Of a stretch of DNA of 56,283 nucleotides, positions 15,581 through 23,567 are shown in pieces (position 1 is the first letter of the stretch; each line of letters starts with the position of its first letter). The position numbers were made by a program, and so were the translations under genes. The notes beneath the pieces were generated by a model. The model was not told the origin of the DNA, did not search any database, and was given only the letters and a program-made list of their open reading frames with translations. Source of the stretch: Candidatus Microgenomates bacterium (GTDB taxonomy: Bacteria; Patescibacteriota; Microgenomatia; Levybacterales; UBA12049); the NCBI GenBank assembly GCA_025451195.1, contig JANWKV010000038.1:1-56283 (forward strand). Reading direction: 5' to 3'.

Positions 15581-16009
15581 TTATGGTTTACTATCTACTG
15601 CTTCCAGTGTTCCAGGGTAATCTGCACCCGATATTGTATAGGTTGCCTTTAAACCTCCTCTTAATCCAATTAAATAATTTGGCATTGTCCATGTTGGAGG
15701 ATTATTTCCTCTTCTTCCTCTAAAAATTACATCACGATCATTAACAATTAAAGTCGGGGCTATTTCTTGTCTTCCCCGACGTATGGTTGGACCAAATTGA
15801 GTTACAAGCGCCTGATCCATACCCCTTGTTCTACCGTGAGGGCCTATCGCGCCGTCGATAACGCTTTCTACGGCAATAGAAATGTCGCTTATATAAAAAG
15901 GGTTTTTTACAGCTGGCGCTCCCGGCCATTGACTAATAGTGGGTCCGAATTCTGTTCTTGCACCACTTGGTAAACTTATCCCTTTTGCCGGAACGAATCG
16001 TAAAGCCAT
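15581..16009 (-). CDS. Uncharacterised small protein
   Basis: 142 residues without signal peptide or membrane segment. It is rich in Gly, Pro and Arg with a beta-like pattern (KNPFYISDISIAVESVIDGA, TMPNYLIGLRGGLKATYTIS). The phrase FGPTI occurs twice (in TEFGPTISQWPG and TQFGPTIRRGRQ), suggesting an internal repeat. I do not recognise the family. Stand-alone, with 113 bases upstream to the next gene. Confidence 0.55.
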   Translation of the reverse strand: MALRFVPAKGISLPSGARTEFGPTISQWPGAPAVKNPFYISDISIAVESVIDGAIGPHGRTRGMDQALVTQFGPTIRRGRQEIAPTLIVNDRDVIFRGRRGNNPPTWTMPNYLIGLRGGLKATYTISGADYPGTLEAVDSKP

Positions 16010-16122
16010 AGTTGGATTCTATCAAATCCTATAGCTATAGTCAAATTCCAAATCTCTGGTTCTTAAATGTGTGCCACACATCATTAAATTACAGCTTAGA
16101 GTTTCATGATGATGGTTTGGTT

Positions 16123-16620
16123 TTATTTTTTGTTTCTGAGTAAAACAAAATAATCTACTTTCTCACCATTTAGGTGGCGGATTATTTTATCAACAACTTT
16201 TGAACGGGTTTCTTCTGTTTTTATAAAATTTATATATCTGTTAATTTCTTTTTGCCGCGAAGGTGGAAAATTACCGAATGCTTCTTTTGCTCTCTCATTT
16301 TTTTCCAAAGCGGTTTTAAACATTTTGTGCATTGGTTCTATTCGGGGTGAATTGTCGTATGATATTTCTACTTTAACTTTACTGCCAACATCAACTCCGG
16401 TAACTTTACGCACAATGCCATTTATATATAACCGCCAAAAACCTTGATACTTAACTAATGTTTGGACAAAATCTTTGCCATTGATTTTCCCTTTTACCGG
16501 AATTGCCCCTTTATCTTTGCCAGATTGCTTAAAAATTGAAGAAAGAACTGTATCCGGTAAATAAACATACGGATTTACGCCAATAATAAAAACCTCTGCG
16601 GAAAAATTAAAAATCTCCAT
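16123..16620 (-). CDS. DUF1905 / YdeI (OmpD-associated)-like protein
   Basis: 165 residues. The N-terminal beta barrel (about 1-95; VYLPDTVLSSIF, GAIPVKGKINGKDFVQTLVK and YINGIVRKVTGVDVGSKVKVEI) is the DUF1905 pattern. The C-terminal helical part (AKEAFGNFPPSRQKEINRYI and EETRSKVVDKIIRHLN) is the YdeI/OmpD-associated domain, sometimes annotated bacteriocin-protection protein. Exact role unknown. Twelve bases follow the PsbP-like gene upstream on the same strand. Confidence 0.8.
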   Translation of the reverse strand: MEIFNFSAEVFIIGVNPYVYLPDTVLSSIFKQSGKDKGAIPVKGKINGKDFVQTLVKYQGFWRLYINGIVRKVTGVDVGSKVKVEISYDNSPRIEPMHKMFKTALEKNERAKEAFGNFPPSRQKEINRYINFIKTEETRSKVVDKIIRHLNGEKVDYFVLLRNKK

Positions 16621-16632
16621 GCGAAAATTATA

Positions 16633-17388
16633 TCAAGGTTGCTGGGTGAATTTGAAAGTTTTGACAATTTGAAGCTCAGCGCTTTCTGAAGAGGGGTCAA
16701 TAGCCATTGGACCAAAATCAATAATTTGTGTACCGTCGGAGAAAGGAATATACCAGCCAACAGTTCCTTCCCCTCCCTGATGGTACGCTTCCATTTCTGC
16801 GTTATTGAGCATTATAGATTTTCTTTGAAAATCCCCTGCCAACGCCGGAATTTGCTTCGCTTGAATTGCGTCTATATAGGTCTTAATTGACTGGTCTGTT
16901 GATATAAATGTTACAAATAAATTATTTTTATATAAAATACTGCCTCCATTTCCTGTTGGCGAACCGGTTGCCGGGTCATATAAATTAGTGCCATAAGGTA
17001 TATCTTGCTTAGTCCATGTCCCTGGGTACCGGAAACTATACCCTGTTCCTGAATATGTTTTCCAGGAAACGGTCGGGTCTGGTGTTGGAGATGGTGCAAA
17101 TGTTGGAATTGGAACAGTAATTGTCGGTGCGGGTTTTACCTTTTGGGTAAAAAGCCCCAAGCGGTTTGTTGCACCAAGATAATACGACCCTGCAACAATA
17201 CATATTAGAACAATAAATCCCAAAATAAAAAGAAGAAATTTTCCAGAAGAATTCTGTTTTGGCTTTTCATTTAAGCTTTGTTTTTGCTCTTCAATAACCT
17301 GCGGATTAACATATATTTGGCTGGGTGCTGCTATCGTTTACTGATCTGGTTGAGGCCCCTTTGCTTGCGGATCCTTCGGATTATCCAT
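16633..17388 (-). pseudogene. PsbP-like membrane-anchored protein interrupted by an in-frame TAA
   Basis: The downstream frame encodes the second half of a membrane helix, a Thr/Pro-rich linker and an external domain (WKTYSGTGYSFRYPGTW ... IVKTFKFTQ), paralogous to 12712-13461. Upstream, the same frame continues through 55 more codons to an ATG at 17388 that gives MDNPKDPQAKGPQPDQ, then TAA (17338-17340), then TIAAPSQIYVNPQVIEEQ and the rest of the helix. A single C-to-T change (CAA to TAA) would explain the break. Without the upstream part the helix is truncated, so the gene is probably inactive or restarts at a non-ATG codon (for example TTG 17223). Confidence 0.65.
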
Positions 17389-17459
17389 ATTTTTATTGTC
17401 TCAGGAGTATTGAGAAAAAGTCAAATTCTTAAGATAGATTTTCTCAAAAAAAACAAATT

Positions 17460-17939
17460 TCAGAGGCGCATAAAAGAAGGGCCTTCGCGTTTGTATTCTT
17501 TATCCATAATTTTAAGAGTATTCTCTTCCGTTGTCGGATAATAACGGTTAAGGTTTGGTAAATGGGACAAAACCTGTTCTTCCTCTCCCGGCATTACATT
17601 ATGTCCAAACCCGTTAAAATTATAGCCGACATCCCCCCCAACTCCAAAAAGTTTTACATTCGCATTCTGGTGGCAAATATCATTTCTAAGTTGCTCGTAA
17701 GGTCTAAAAATAACAAAGTTTAACATGGTATAAACATAAGGCTTCCATCCTGCTTTACTCATTCCGTAAACAACCCCCATCATTGTCTGCTCGGCAACAC
17801 CTATATTTAAAAACTGTTTTGGGAATGTGTCTATGTAATTTTGCATATAGGTAAAACCAACATCGCCAACAATTAATATTACTCTCTTGTCTTTTTTTGC
17901 AAGTTCGGTCATTTTTTGGATAAAAGGTTTTCGCATCAT
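17460..17939 (-). CDS. Transketolase-like pyrimidine-binding subunit, lacking the C-terminal domain
   Basis: 159 residues covering only the pyrimidine-binding domain of split transketolases: VILIVGDVGFTYM, FLNIGVAEQTMMGVVYGMSK (the Glu that activates thiamine diphosphate) and a GFGHNVMPGEEEQ loop. It stops at PSFMRL, where normal partners continue for another 120-150 residues. The full-length paralog at 37074 has 328 residues. It overlaps its N-terminal partner by four bases (ATGA), so they are translationally coupled. Either a specialised thiamine-diphosphate enzyme or a shortened transketolase. Confidence 0.85.
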   Translation of the reverse strand: MMRKPFIQKMTELAKKDKRVILIVGDVGFTYMQNYIDTFPKQFLNIGVAEQTMMGVVYGMSKAGWKPYVYTMLNFVIFRPYEQLRNDICHQNANVKLFGVGGDVGYNFNGFGHNVMPGEEEQVLSHLPNLNRYYPTTEENTLKIMDKEYKREGPSFMRL

Positions 17940-18697
17940 AATGAAAGTTCTTTAACAGCCCTTTTATAAATATCGTCATCAACATATTTGTAATGGAAAA
18001 CAAGTGAATCTTCCATAAAAGAAACGCCTTTACCTTTTATGGTGTCACAAATTATCACTTTAGGTCCTTTGTGGGGCACTTTTAATGCTTTTTCTATTGC
18101 GGTAAAGTTATGGCCGTTAACCCTTAATGTATCCCAACCCCAAACTTTCCATTTTTCCTCCAAAGGTTCAAGTTTTAAAATATCTTCGGTCCTGCCCATC
18201 GCCTGCCATGTATTACGGTCAACTAAAACCGTTAGGTTCTCTAAGTTTTGATGGGTCGCAATCATCACGCTTTCCCAAGTTGTCCCCTCATTCATCTCAC
18301 CATCAGACATTATGCAAAAAACTTGCCCTTTTACCCCTAATTTTTTCTGCCCCAAAGCAATACCGATTGCAACGGGAAGTCCGTGCCCCATTGACCCGCC
18401 GGTTGTTTCTACGCCTTCTACTCCCACTTCCACTAAATTTTGGTAAGGCTTTTTTGGGAATAAGCTTAAATCTTTTTCAGGGAATTTGCCCTGGCGGGAA
18501 AGTAAAATATATGTTGTTGCCGCGGCCCATCCTTTGCTCCAAACAACACGGTCTTCTTTTTTTAGATTTTCATAAAGTACAACTGCCAAATCGGTAACAG
18601 AGTAATTACTGGCAATGTGGCTTGTCTGGGCTTTATGGATCATATCCAAAGCCTTTCGCCTTACCTCGGTTGCAATTTTTTTGTAATCCTTCTTCAC
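17936..18697 (-). CDS. Transketolase-like N-terminal (thiamine diphosphate-binding) subunit
   Basis: About 254 residues from a GTG at 18697; a TTG at 18736 would add 13 residues. Family blocks: RRKALDMIHKAQTSHIASNY, GVETTGGSMGHGLPVAIGIA, the cofactor motif MSDGEMNEGTTWESVMIAT with VDRNTWQAMG, and GHNFTAIEKAL. It binds the diphosphate end of thiamine diphosphate and pairs with the pyrimidine-binding subunit encoded next. Second of two split transketolase pairs; the other at 37074-38998 is more typical. The substrate may differ from classical pentose phosphates. Confidence 0.87.
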   Translation of the reverse strand: MKKDYKKIATEVRRKALDMIHKAQTSHIASNYSVTDLAVVLYENLKKEDRVVWSKGWAAATTYILLSRQGKFPEKDLSLFPKKPYQNLVEVGVEGVETTGGSMGHGLPVAIGIALGQKKLGVKGQVFCIMSDGEMNEGTTWESVMIATHQNLENLTVLVDRNTWQAMGRTEDILKLEPLEEKWKVWGWDTLRVNGHNFTAIEKALKVPHKGPKVIICDTIKGKGVSFMEDSLVFHYKYVDDDIYKRAVKELSL

Positions 18698-18771
18698 GGC
18701 AATGTCAAAATACCAAACAGTTGATTGCCCGGTCAAATTTTAAGTAATTTTTAAACAATCTGTTCTTTTTG

Positions 18772-18891
18772 TTAAAAATTTATAAATCTGGGTATATTAA
18801 ATTTATATAAAAATGCAGGAGTTTCCTGGTCGCTTGTAATTTTTCCCTGCGTAACTAACTTATCAAGTCTTGTTTTCTCCATTGCCTGCAT
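18772..18891 (-). pseudogene. Short ORF or gene remnant (LVTQGKIT motif)
   Basis: 39 codons from ATG 18891, reading MQAMEKTRLDKLVTQGKITS and ending NIPRFINF. The RLDKLVxxGKIT phrase resembles the repeat of small exported CPR proteins. Upstream, the same frame remains open (VIPTPDPAK) but reaches a stop without a start, so this looks like the tail of a decayed gene. The remainder of 18737-19007 shows nothing else. Confidence 0.35.
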
Positions 18892-19007
18892 TTTTGCAGG
18901 ATCTGGAGTTGGTATTACTTTTTTATTTTGGGCATGATTCCTGCTTCTGAAAAGATGCTTAACCGATTGTTTTTATTTTTCTTATGATACATACTTGTTG
19001 TAGTGAA

Positions 19008-19604
19008 ATGAAAAAAATTATGCTGACTGTTGTTTTACTCGGAATTATTTTTGCTGCAGCATTTATTTTTACCTCCAAATCAAATGCCCCAAAAACAGCA
19101 ACCGCTCCTCTCTCCCCAACTCCAAATACTGTTACGCCTTTACCAACTTTACCCGGGACTAATGTAGCAATAGTTTTTTGCGGATCGAGTCAACTTTCCG
19201 GAAATATTTCTACAGAAGGAGCAGCAGGCAGTATTTATGCAACCCTTACTCTGACAAATATTGGAAATTCAACATGTAAGGTTATCCTGGGCAACACAAT
19301 TTCGGCAATTTTTGATGCGGATAATATTGATGCTCAAAATGTTCAAAGTGGTCAAACAAAAAATTTTTCTCTTACGCCTCAGGAAAAAGTTTATTCACAA
19401 GCCCGACTCCCTAACGGCCCTCAATGCCAGTCTGGCATTGTACAGAAACAAATTAGCTTTTTTTATAAAGCCGCCGATACGTCTGTAGAATTTAAACCGA
19501 CAAGTGCTAACCAGTTAAAACTTACCGTGCAGGCATGCACTTCTCCAGCAGAAAAAACAACAATAGACATCTGGCCTTTGTCAGAAAATCCCGTCAACCA
19601 GTAG
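19008..19604 (+). CDS. Secreted/anchored protein resembling DUF4232
   Basis: 198 residues from ATG 19008 (MKKIMLTVVLLGIIFAAAFIF signal anchor), then a Thr/Pro-rich linker and a beta-rich domain. The domain contains GAAGSIYATLTLTNIGNSTC, LGNTISAIF and a late conserved Cys (TVQACTS). Four Cys in the domain could form two disulfides. This pattern is close to the DUF4232 extracellular domain known mainly from Actinobacteria; the match is by eye. An eight-residue upstream extension is possible but has no signal-peptide logic. Confidence 0.65.
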   Translation: MKKIMLTVVLLGIIFAAAFIFTSKSNAPKTATAPLSPTPNTVTPLPTLPGTNVAIVFCGSSQLSGNISTEGAAGSIYATLTLTNIGNSTCKVILGNTISAIFDADNIDAQNVQSGQTKNFSLTPQEKVYSQARLPNGPQCQSGIVQKQISFFYKAADTSVEFKPTSANQLKLTVQACTSPAEKTTIDIWPLSENPVNQ

Positions 19605-19618
19605 CAATTTAATTCTGA

Positions 19619-19792
19619 AATATCGAGGAATTTGACACATTTAATTTGAGTTTGGAGCCTGTATTCATATTAAAAGATGTAAAAAAAGCCGCGGAAAAGT
19701 AAAAGGAGCCGCAAAATATCCCAACAATTGGACTGTTTATTTCCCGCATTGATATAAAAGATAACCACTTCACTCTCCTCCAACCTCAATGA
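19619..19792 (+). pseudogene. Decayed VOC-family gene remnant
   Basis: One frame without a start codon reads EPVFILKDVKKAAEK, then TAA (19700-19702), then KEPQNIPTIGLFISRIDIKD and NHFTLLQPQ before TGA at 19790. The second part matches the end of the VOC protein at 10900 (DIPGIGRYVSFEDSDGNHVG). The first part matches the usual helix before it. The intervening Gly-Gly-Lys-Val segment is missing. A dead fragment of a glyoxalase-like gene. Confidence 0.6.
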
Positions 19793-19853
19793 GCATGAAA
19801 TCAAATAAATAAAAAGTCCTGAAGATTTATCCCGCATTTATTATAATAAGTAC

Positions 19854-20786
19854 ATGGTAAAAAACCGCCGTAAAAAAAATAAGTCATTAAACAAAAAGCA
19901 GTCTCCAAGAGTAAACTGGAATTTTTTTATTTTAGTAGGTATTGCCATAATTTTACTTCTTGGAATTTTCGGATTTGTTATTTACAAATTGCAAATTAAA
20001 CCTGTTATAGAATCTCCTAAAGGAGAGATGAAAAAAATCCCTGCGGACGTTAAAAAAGAAATGGAACAGCCAAATCAAGCCACCAGCTCTGCGGAAATCA
20101 GAGTGCCTATTCTTATGTACCATTACATTGAATACGTTCAGGATAAAAAAGACAAAACAAGGCAGGCTTTGAATATAAATCCCGATATATTCGAACAGCA
20201 ATTGCAGACACTTGCAAACGCGGGTTATACATTTTTAACTGCAAGGGAATTAGGCTATATTATTGACGGAACAAAAAGATTGCCAAAAAATCCCATTTTA
20301 CTTACCTTTGATGATGGTCATTGGGATTTTGATACTGTAGTCCTCCCGCTCTTAAAAAAATACCATGTTAAAGCAACTGCTTATATTATCCCCGGGTTTA
20401 CCGGGGGTTCGGATTTTATGTCTGCATCCCAAATACAAGATGTTATAAATAGTAAGCTTGTTGATATCGGAGCCCACACTGTTCATCATGTTTCCCTTAA
20501 AGGCAAATTGTCTCCAGTCGTAACATATGAAGTAACCCAAAGCAAATTGATGCTGGAAAATACGTACCATATTTCCGTTGTATCTTTTGCCTACCCAAAC
20601 GGATCTTTTGACCAACAGGCAATAAATGCTGTAAAAGATGCGGGGTTTACAACTGCCGTTTCTACAATTCCGGGAATTATGCAAAGCGGGCAAAACAGAT
20701 TTTTCTTAAACAGACTGAGGCCCGGCTATAGAACAGGAGAAACGCTTCTTAATTATCTGCAAAATACCACTTTTAAGGAATATTAG
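19854..20786 (+). CDS. Membrane-anchored polysaccharide deacetylase (paralog)
   Basis: 310 residues: a very basic cytosolic tail (KNRRKKNKSLNKK), one helix (about 24-45) and an external NodB domain with LTFDDGHWDFDTVVLPLLKK, HTVHH and SFAYPNGSFD. It is closely related along its whole length to the protein at 5619-6584, including the shared RVPILMYHYIEYVQDKKD segment. Family role: metal-dependent deacetylation of surface polysaccharide. Not in an operon, unlike its paralog. The 249 bases upstream contain only the VOC remnant. Confidence 0.9.
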   Translation: MVKNRRKKNKSLNKKQSPRVNWNFFILVGIAIILLLGIFGFVIYKLQIKPVIESPKGEMKKIPADVKKEMEQPNQATSSAEIRVPILMYHYIEYVQDKKDKTRQALNINPDIFEQQLQTLANAGYTFLTARELGYIIDGTKRLPKNPILLTFDDGHWDFDTVVLPLLKKYHVKATAYIIPGFTGGSDFMSASQIQDVINSKLVDIGAHTVHHVSLKGKLSPVVTYEVTQSKLMLENTYHISVVSFAYPNGSFDQQAINAVKDAGFTTAVSTIPGIMQSGQNRFFLNRLRPGYRTGETLLNYLQNTTFKEY

Positions 20787-20803
20787 AATCCCCTTAGAAA
20801 ATT

Positions 20804-21637
20804 TCATTGTCTGGTTTTAAGAAATTGTAGCGCCCCGTACAAACCGTTTATTTTACCCAAAGTTCCATAAACAATTTCAGGACGCGCTTGAGCGGAAAAA
20901 ATTGTCATAAGAGAATAAAGCTCGGATGTTACGGTTTTTAATGGAATGTTAAGTCCAACAGCTCCTGCAATAATAACAATACTTGGCGACCAATGCACAA
21001 TTGTATTATTAAGCCCAATTGCCAAATTCTTTGCAATCTGTTCCCAAATTTCACTGTCTGTTATATTTTCCGCTTTTTGTTTATAAATTTTTTCAATTGC
21101 TTTTCCTCCAACATATGCTTCCAAATGGCCTTTTTTCCCGCATGCATCCTCATTTCCACCCGGAAAAATAATCTGGTGGCCCGGTTCAAAACCCCATTTA
21201 TTCTTTGCTATCTGTCCGCTAATTATAACCGCCCCGCCAACTCCTGTTCCTATAGCCAAACAGGCAACAATTTTATATCCCTTACCTGCTCCATAAACAG
21301 CTTCTCCCAAACTACCCAAAGCCGAATCGTTTTCCAGAAAAACAGGCGCTTTTATTTTTTCCGATAAATTTTCTACAATCGATTTTCCAACCCAAGAACT
21401 AATATGAGGAGACGTAATTAGCATTTGCTTTTTACTGTCCAGTGGGCCGGCAATCCCACCGGCTACTGATAAAATTTTATCGCCTCCCGAAAGTTCGACA
21501 ATGTTTTTGGAAAGAATATCCATTCCTTCTTCAAAATTTTCAGGAGTGTTAAGAATAATAGATTTTTCAACAGTGTCAAAGTTTTTAGAAACGCCAATTC
21601 TAATATGCGTACCGCCAATATCAAAAACCCCAAACAT
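20804..21637 (-). CDS. ROK family sugar kinase (glucokinase-like)
   Basis: 277 residues. ATP-binding phosphate-1 loop FDIGGTHIRIGV, sugar-binding LENDSALGSLGEAVYGAGKG, phosphate-2 IGTGVGGAVIISG, and the EPGHQIIFPGG block with the His of the ROK signature. The usual CXCGxxGCxE zinc motif is degenerate here (EDACGKKGHLEAYVGG), retaining one Cys and His/Glu, so zinc binding may be altered. It probably phosphorylates glucose or a related hexose or N-acetylated sugar. Convergent with the deacetylase gene upstream. Confidence 0.85.
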   Translation of the reverse strand: MFGVFDIGGTHIRIGVSKNFDTVEKSIILNTPENFEEGMDILSKNIVELSGGDKILSVAGGIAGPLDSKKQMLITSPHISSWVGKSIVENLSEKIKAPVFLENDSALGSLGEAVYGAGKGYKIVACLAIGTGVGGAVIISGQIAKNKWGFEPGHQIIFPGGNEDACGKKGHLEAYVGGKAIEKIYKQKAENITDSEIWEQIAKNLAIGLNNTIVHWSPSIVIIAGAVGLNIPLKTVTSELYSLMTIFSAQARPEIVYGTLGKINGLYGALQFLKTRQ

Positions 21638-21754
21638 AAGTGTATGGTATCAAATTTAAATTTAATCTTCTAATAATTTCGTTGTTTTTTTTAAAAAATT
21701 ATAAGAGAATAAAGGTATAAAGAATCCAGAAACAAGGAGTTAAAATATAAAACC

Positions 21755-22195
21755 ATGTTGAGTGCACCAAAAATCCCCTACTTCCAAACATCACGTTACC
21801 GCGTTGCAACAATGGTTGAATTGGCAAAAATTAAACAAGGCGATGTTGTTGCAGACTTGGGAAGCGGAGATGGACGGATTGTAATTGCCTTCGCAAAAAA
21901 AGGCGCGGCATCACATGGATATGAAATAGACAACGCATTAAGAAAATTGTCTGAAGAAAATATTAAAAAAGAAAATATTTCAAACGCTTTCATACATAAC
22001 AAAGATTTTTGGCAGGAAGATTTATCAAAATACTCAATTATCTGTTGTTACCCAATGCCGGGTGTCATGGGAAGGCTGGAAAAAAAATTAAAAACCGAGC
22101 TCAAACCGGGAGCTAGGGTTTTACTTAATTACTTCCCTTTTCTCCACTGGAAAGAAAAAAAGATAAAAGACAATATTTACCTCTACCAAAAATAA
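21755..22195 (+). CDS. Class I SAM-dependent methyltransferase
   Basis: 146 residues with motif I VVADLGSGDGRIVIAFAKKG and the following acidic loop (GYEID). The C-terminal half (MGRLEKKLKTELKPGARVLL) has the beta strands of a compact methyltransferase fold. It is closely related to the frameshifted gene at 48170-48690, which carries an N-terminal membrane helix that this one lacks. The small size and lack of a substrate domain leave the target unknown. Confidence 0.85.
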   Translation: MLSAPKIPYFQTSRYRVATMVELAKIKQGDVVADLGSGDGRIVIAFAKKGAASHGYEIDNALRKLSEENIKKENISNAFIHNKDFWQEDLSKYSIICCYPMPGVMGRLEKKLKTELKPGARVLLNYFPFLHWKEKKIKDNIYLYQK

Positions 22196-22212
22196 GATAT
22201 ACTCGAATAAGT

Positions 22213-23535
22213 ATGATGCTGTCTTTAACGACCCGACTCCAAATGTGGATAGACTATTTGAAATATGTAATTATATTGCAAAAGGGAGAATCTATAAATT
22301 TAGGGGTTGAATTATTTTTTTTTATACTTTCTGTTTACCTTTTTATCCAGGATGTTTTTACTAATCCTGGAGGACATGCAATTAGCATTATTTTTCTTTT
22401 TGTTATCATTCAATTTTTGCGAGATATAAATGGTACAAAAAACGAAGTAAACTCATATTTTAATATTCAGCATAGCATTCTAAGAGACCCTTCAAATATT
22501 GCGGATTTAAAACCCAGTCCCAAAGAAAGAAAAGAAGAATTTGAAAGTATTTTTGTTGACAGTAAAAAAGTAGAGAAGGTTTTCGTTTCTAATAAAATAA
22601 ATCGGTATATACAAACCACTCCTTTAACTATTAATCTTACAAATAAAAAGAAAAAGAAAATTCGCGAATATTTGGAAAAACACAAAGATGTTTTACTTCA
22701 ATACCTAAACTATTATTTCTTTTCATCTCTTAAAAAGCATCGTGAATTTGTCAATAATGAAAAATTTTGTATGTCGTCAGATATTAACCTAAACTCAAAA
22801 TCTGTAGAATGTCACACAGGCGGATACTTTGACTCATTTCTTACTAATCAAATAAGCGGTACTACTCTTATTATTAAAGATGCCAAGCATACAACAATTA
22901 GTACAGAAGAAATTTTTCCTTCCGGGATAGACGAAGAAAACAATGCGTATCTTACTGACATTTCCTCTTCATCGATGAACCATCACGTAGGATGCTCAAC
23001 GCTAGGATTTACCAAAGATAATAATTTTGTTATTTGGATACAATCAAACACTAATCAATTTAGCAGCGGGTTACTTATACCAACTGGCAGTGGCTCTGCA
23101 AACGCATCCGACGTTATGGATAATAATTTCCAAAAAACAATTATATACACTATGGAACGTGAGCTAAAAGAAGAAAGTTCTATTAACAAAAGCCCCTCTG
23201 GCCAATATAAAACAATGATACTTGGATTTTACCGTTGGGTTTCTCGAGGTGGAAAACCTGAATTTGTAGGGATTACAAAATTGCCGGAAAATGCCAACTA
23301 TTATCAGCCTAACACAAAAGAAGTGATGGTTAAAAAAACTAAGAACAACCTTTTCCATTTACAAACAATTGATAAAATACCGGATTTTCTTGCGGATATA
23401 CGAAAGAGAGGTAAACTCTCTGTTCCTCTTTTTATGTGCCTGAGAGAACTCGAATATATGTACGCATATCATAAAATCGAATTGGAAAAATTTTTATTTA
23501 ATGAAACTCAACTTCCCTCGAATAAAAACTCTTAA
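22213..23535 (+). CDS. Membrane-anchored protein with a degenerate Nudix-like C-terminal domain
   Basis: 440 residues. Two membrane helices near the N terminus (about 31-49 and 56-70) are followed by a charged region. A C-terminal domain has LLIPTGSGSANASDV, then ERELKEESSI, then a beta pattern ending in GFYRWVSRGGKPEFVGI. The RELKEE segment resembles the Nudix box (REUxEExGU), but the first Glu and final Gly are not conserved. Such a fold usually hydrolyses or senses nucleotide derivatives; a membrane-tethered version is unusual. Function is uncertain. It follows the methyltransferase by 17 bases. Confidence 0.65.
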   Translation: MMLSLTTRLQMWIDYLKYVIILQKGESINLGVELFFFILSVYLFIQDVFTNPGGHAISIIFLFVIIQFLRDINGTKNEVNSYFNIQHSILRDPSNIADLKPSPKERKEEFESIFVDSKKVEKVFVSNKINRYIQTTPLTINLTNKKKKKIREYLEKHKDVLLQYLNYYFFSSLKKHREFVNNEKFCMSSDINLNSKSVECHTGGYFDSFLTNQISGTTLIIKDAKHTTISTEEIFPSGIDEENNAYLTDISSSSMNHHVGCSTLGFTKDNNFVIWIQSNTNQFSSGLLIPTGSGSANASDVMDNNFQKTIIYTMERELKEESSINKSPSGQYKTMILGFYRWVSRGGKPEFVGITKLPENANYYQPNTKEVMVKKTKNNLFHLQTIDKIPDFLADIRKRGKLSVPLFMCLRELEYMYAYHKIELEKFLFNETQLPSNKNS

Positions 23536-23567
23536 TTTTCTTTAGCATCTTTTGATATGATAACTAT

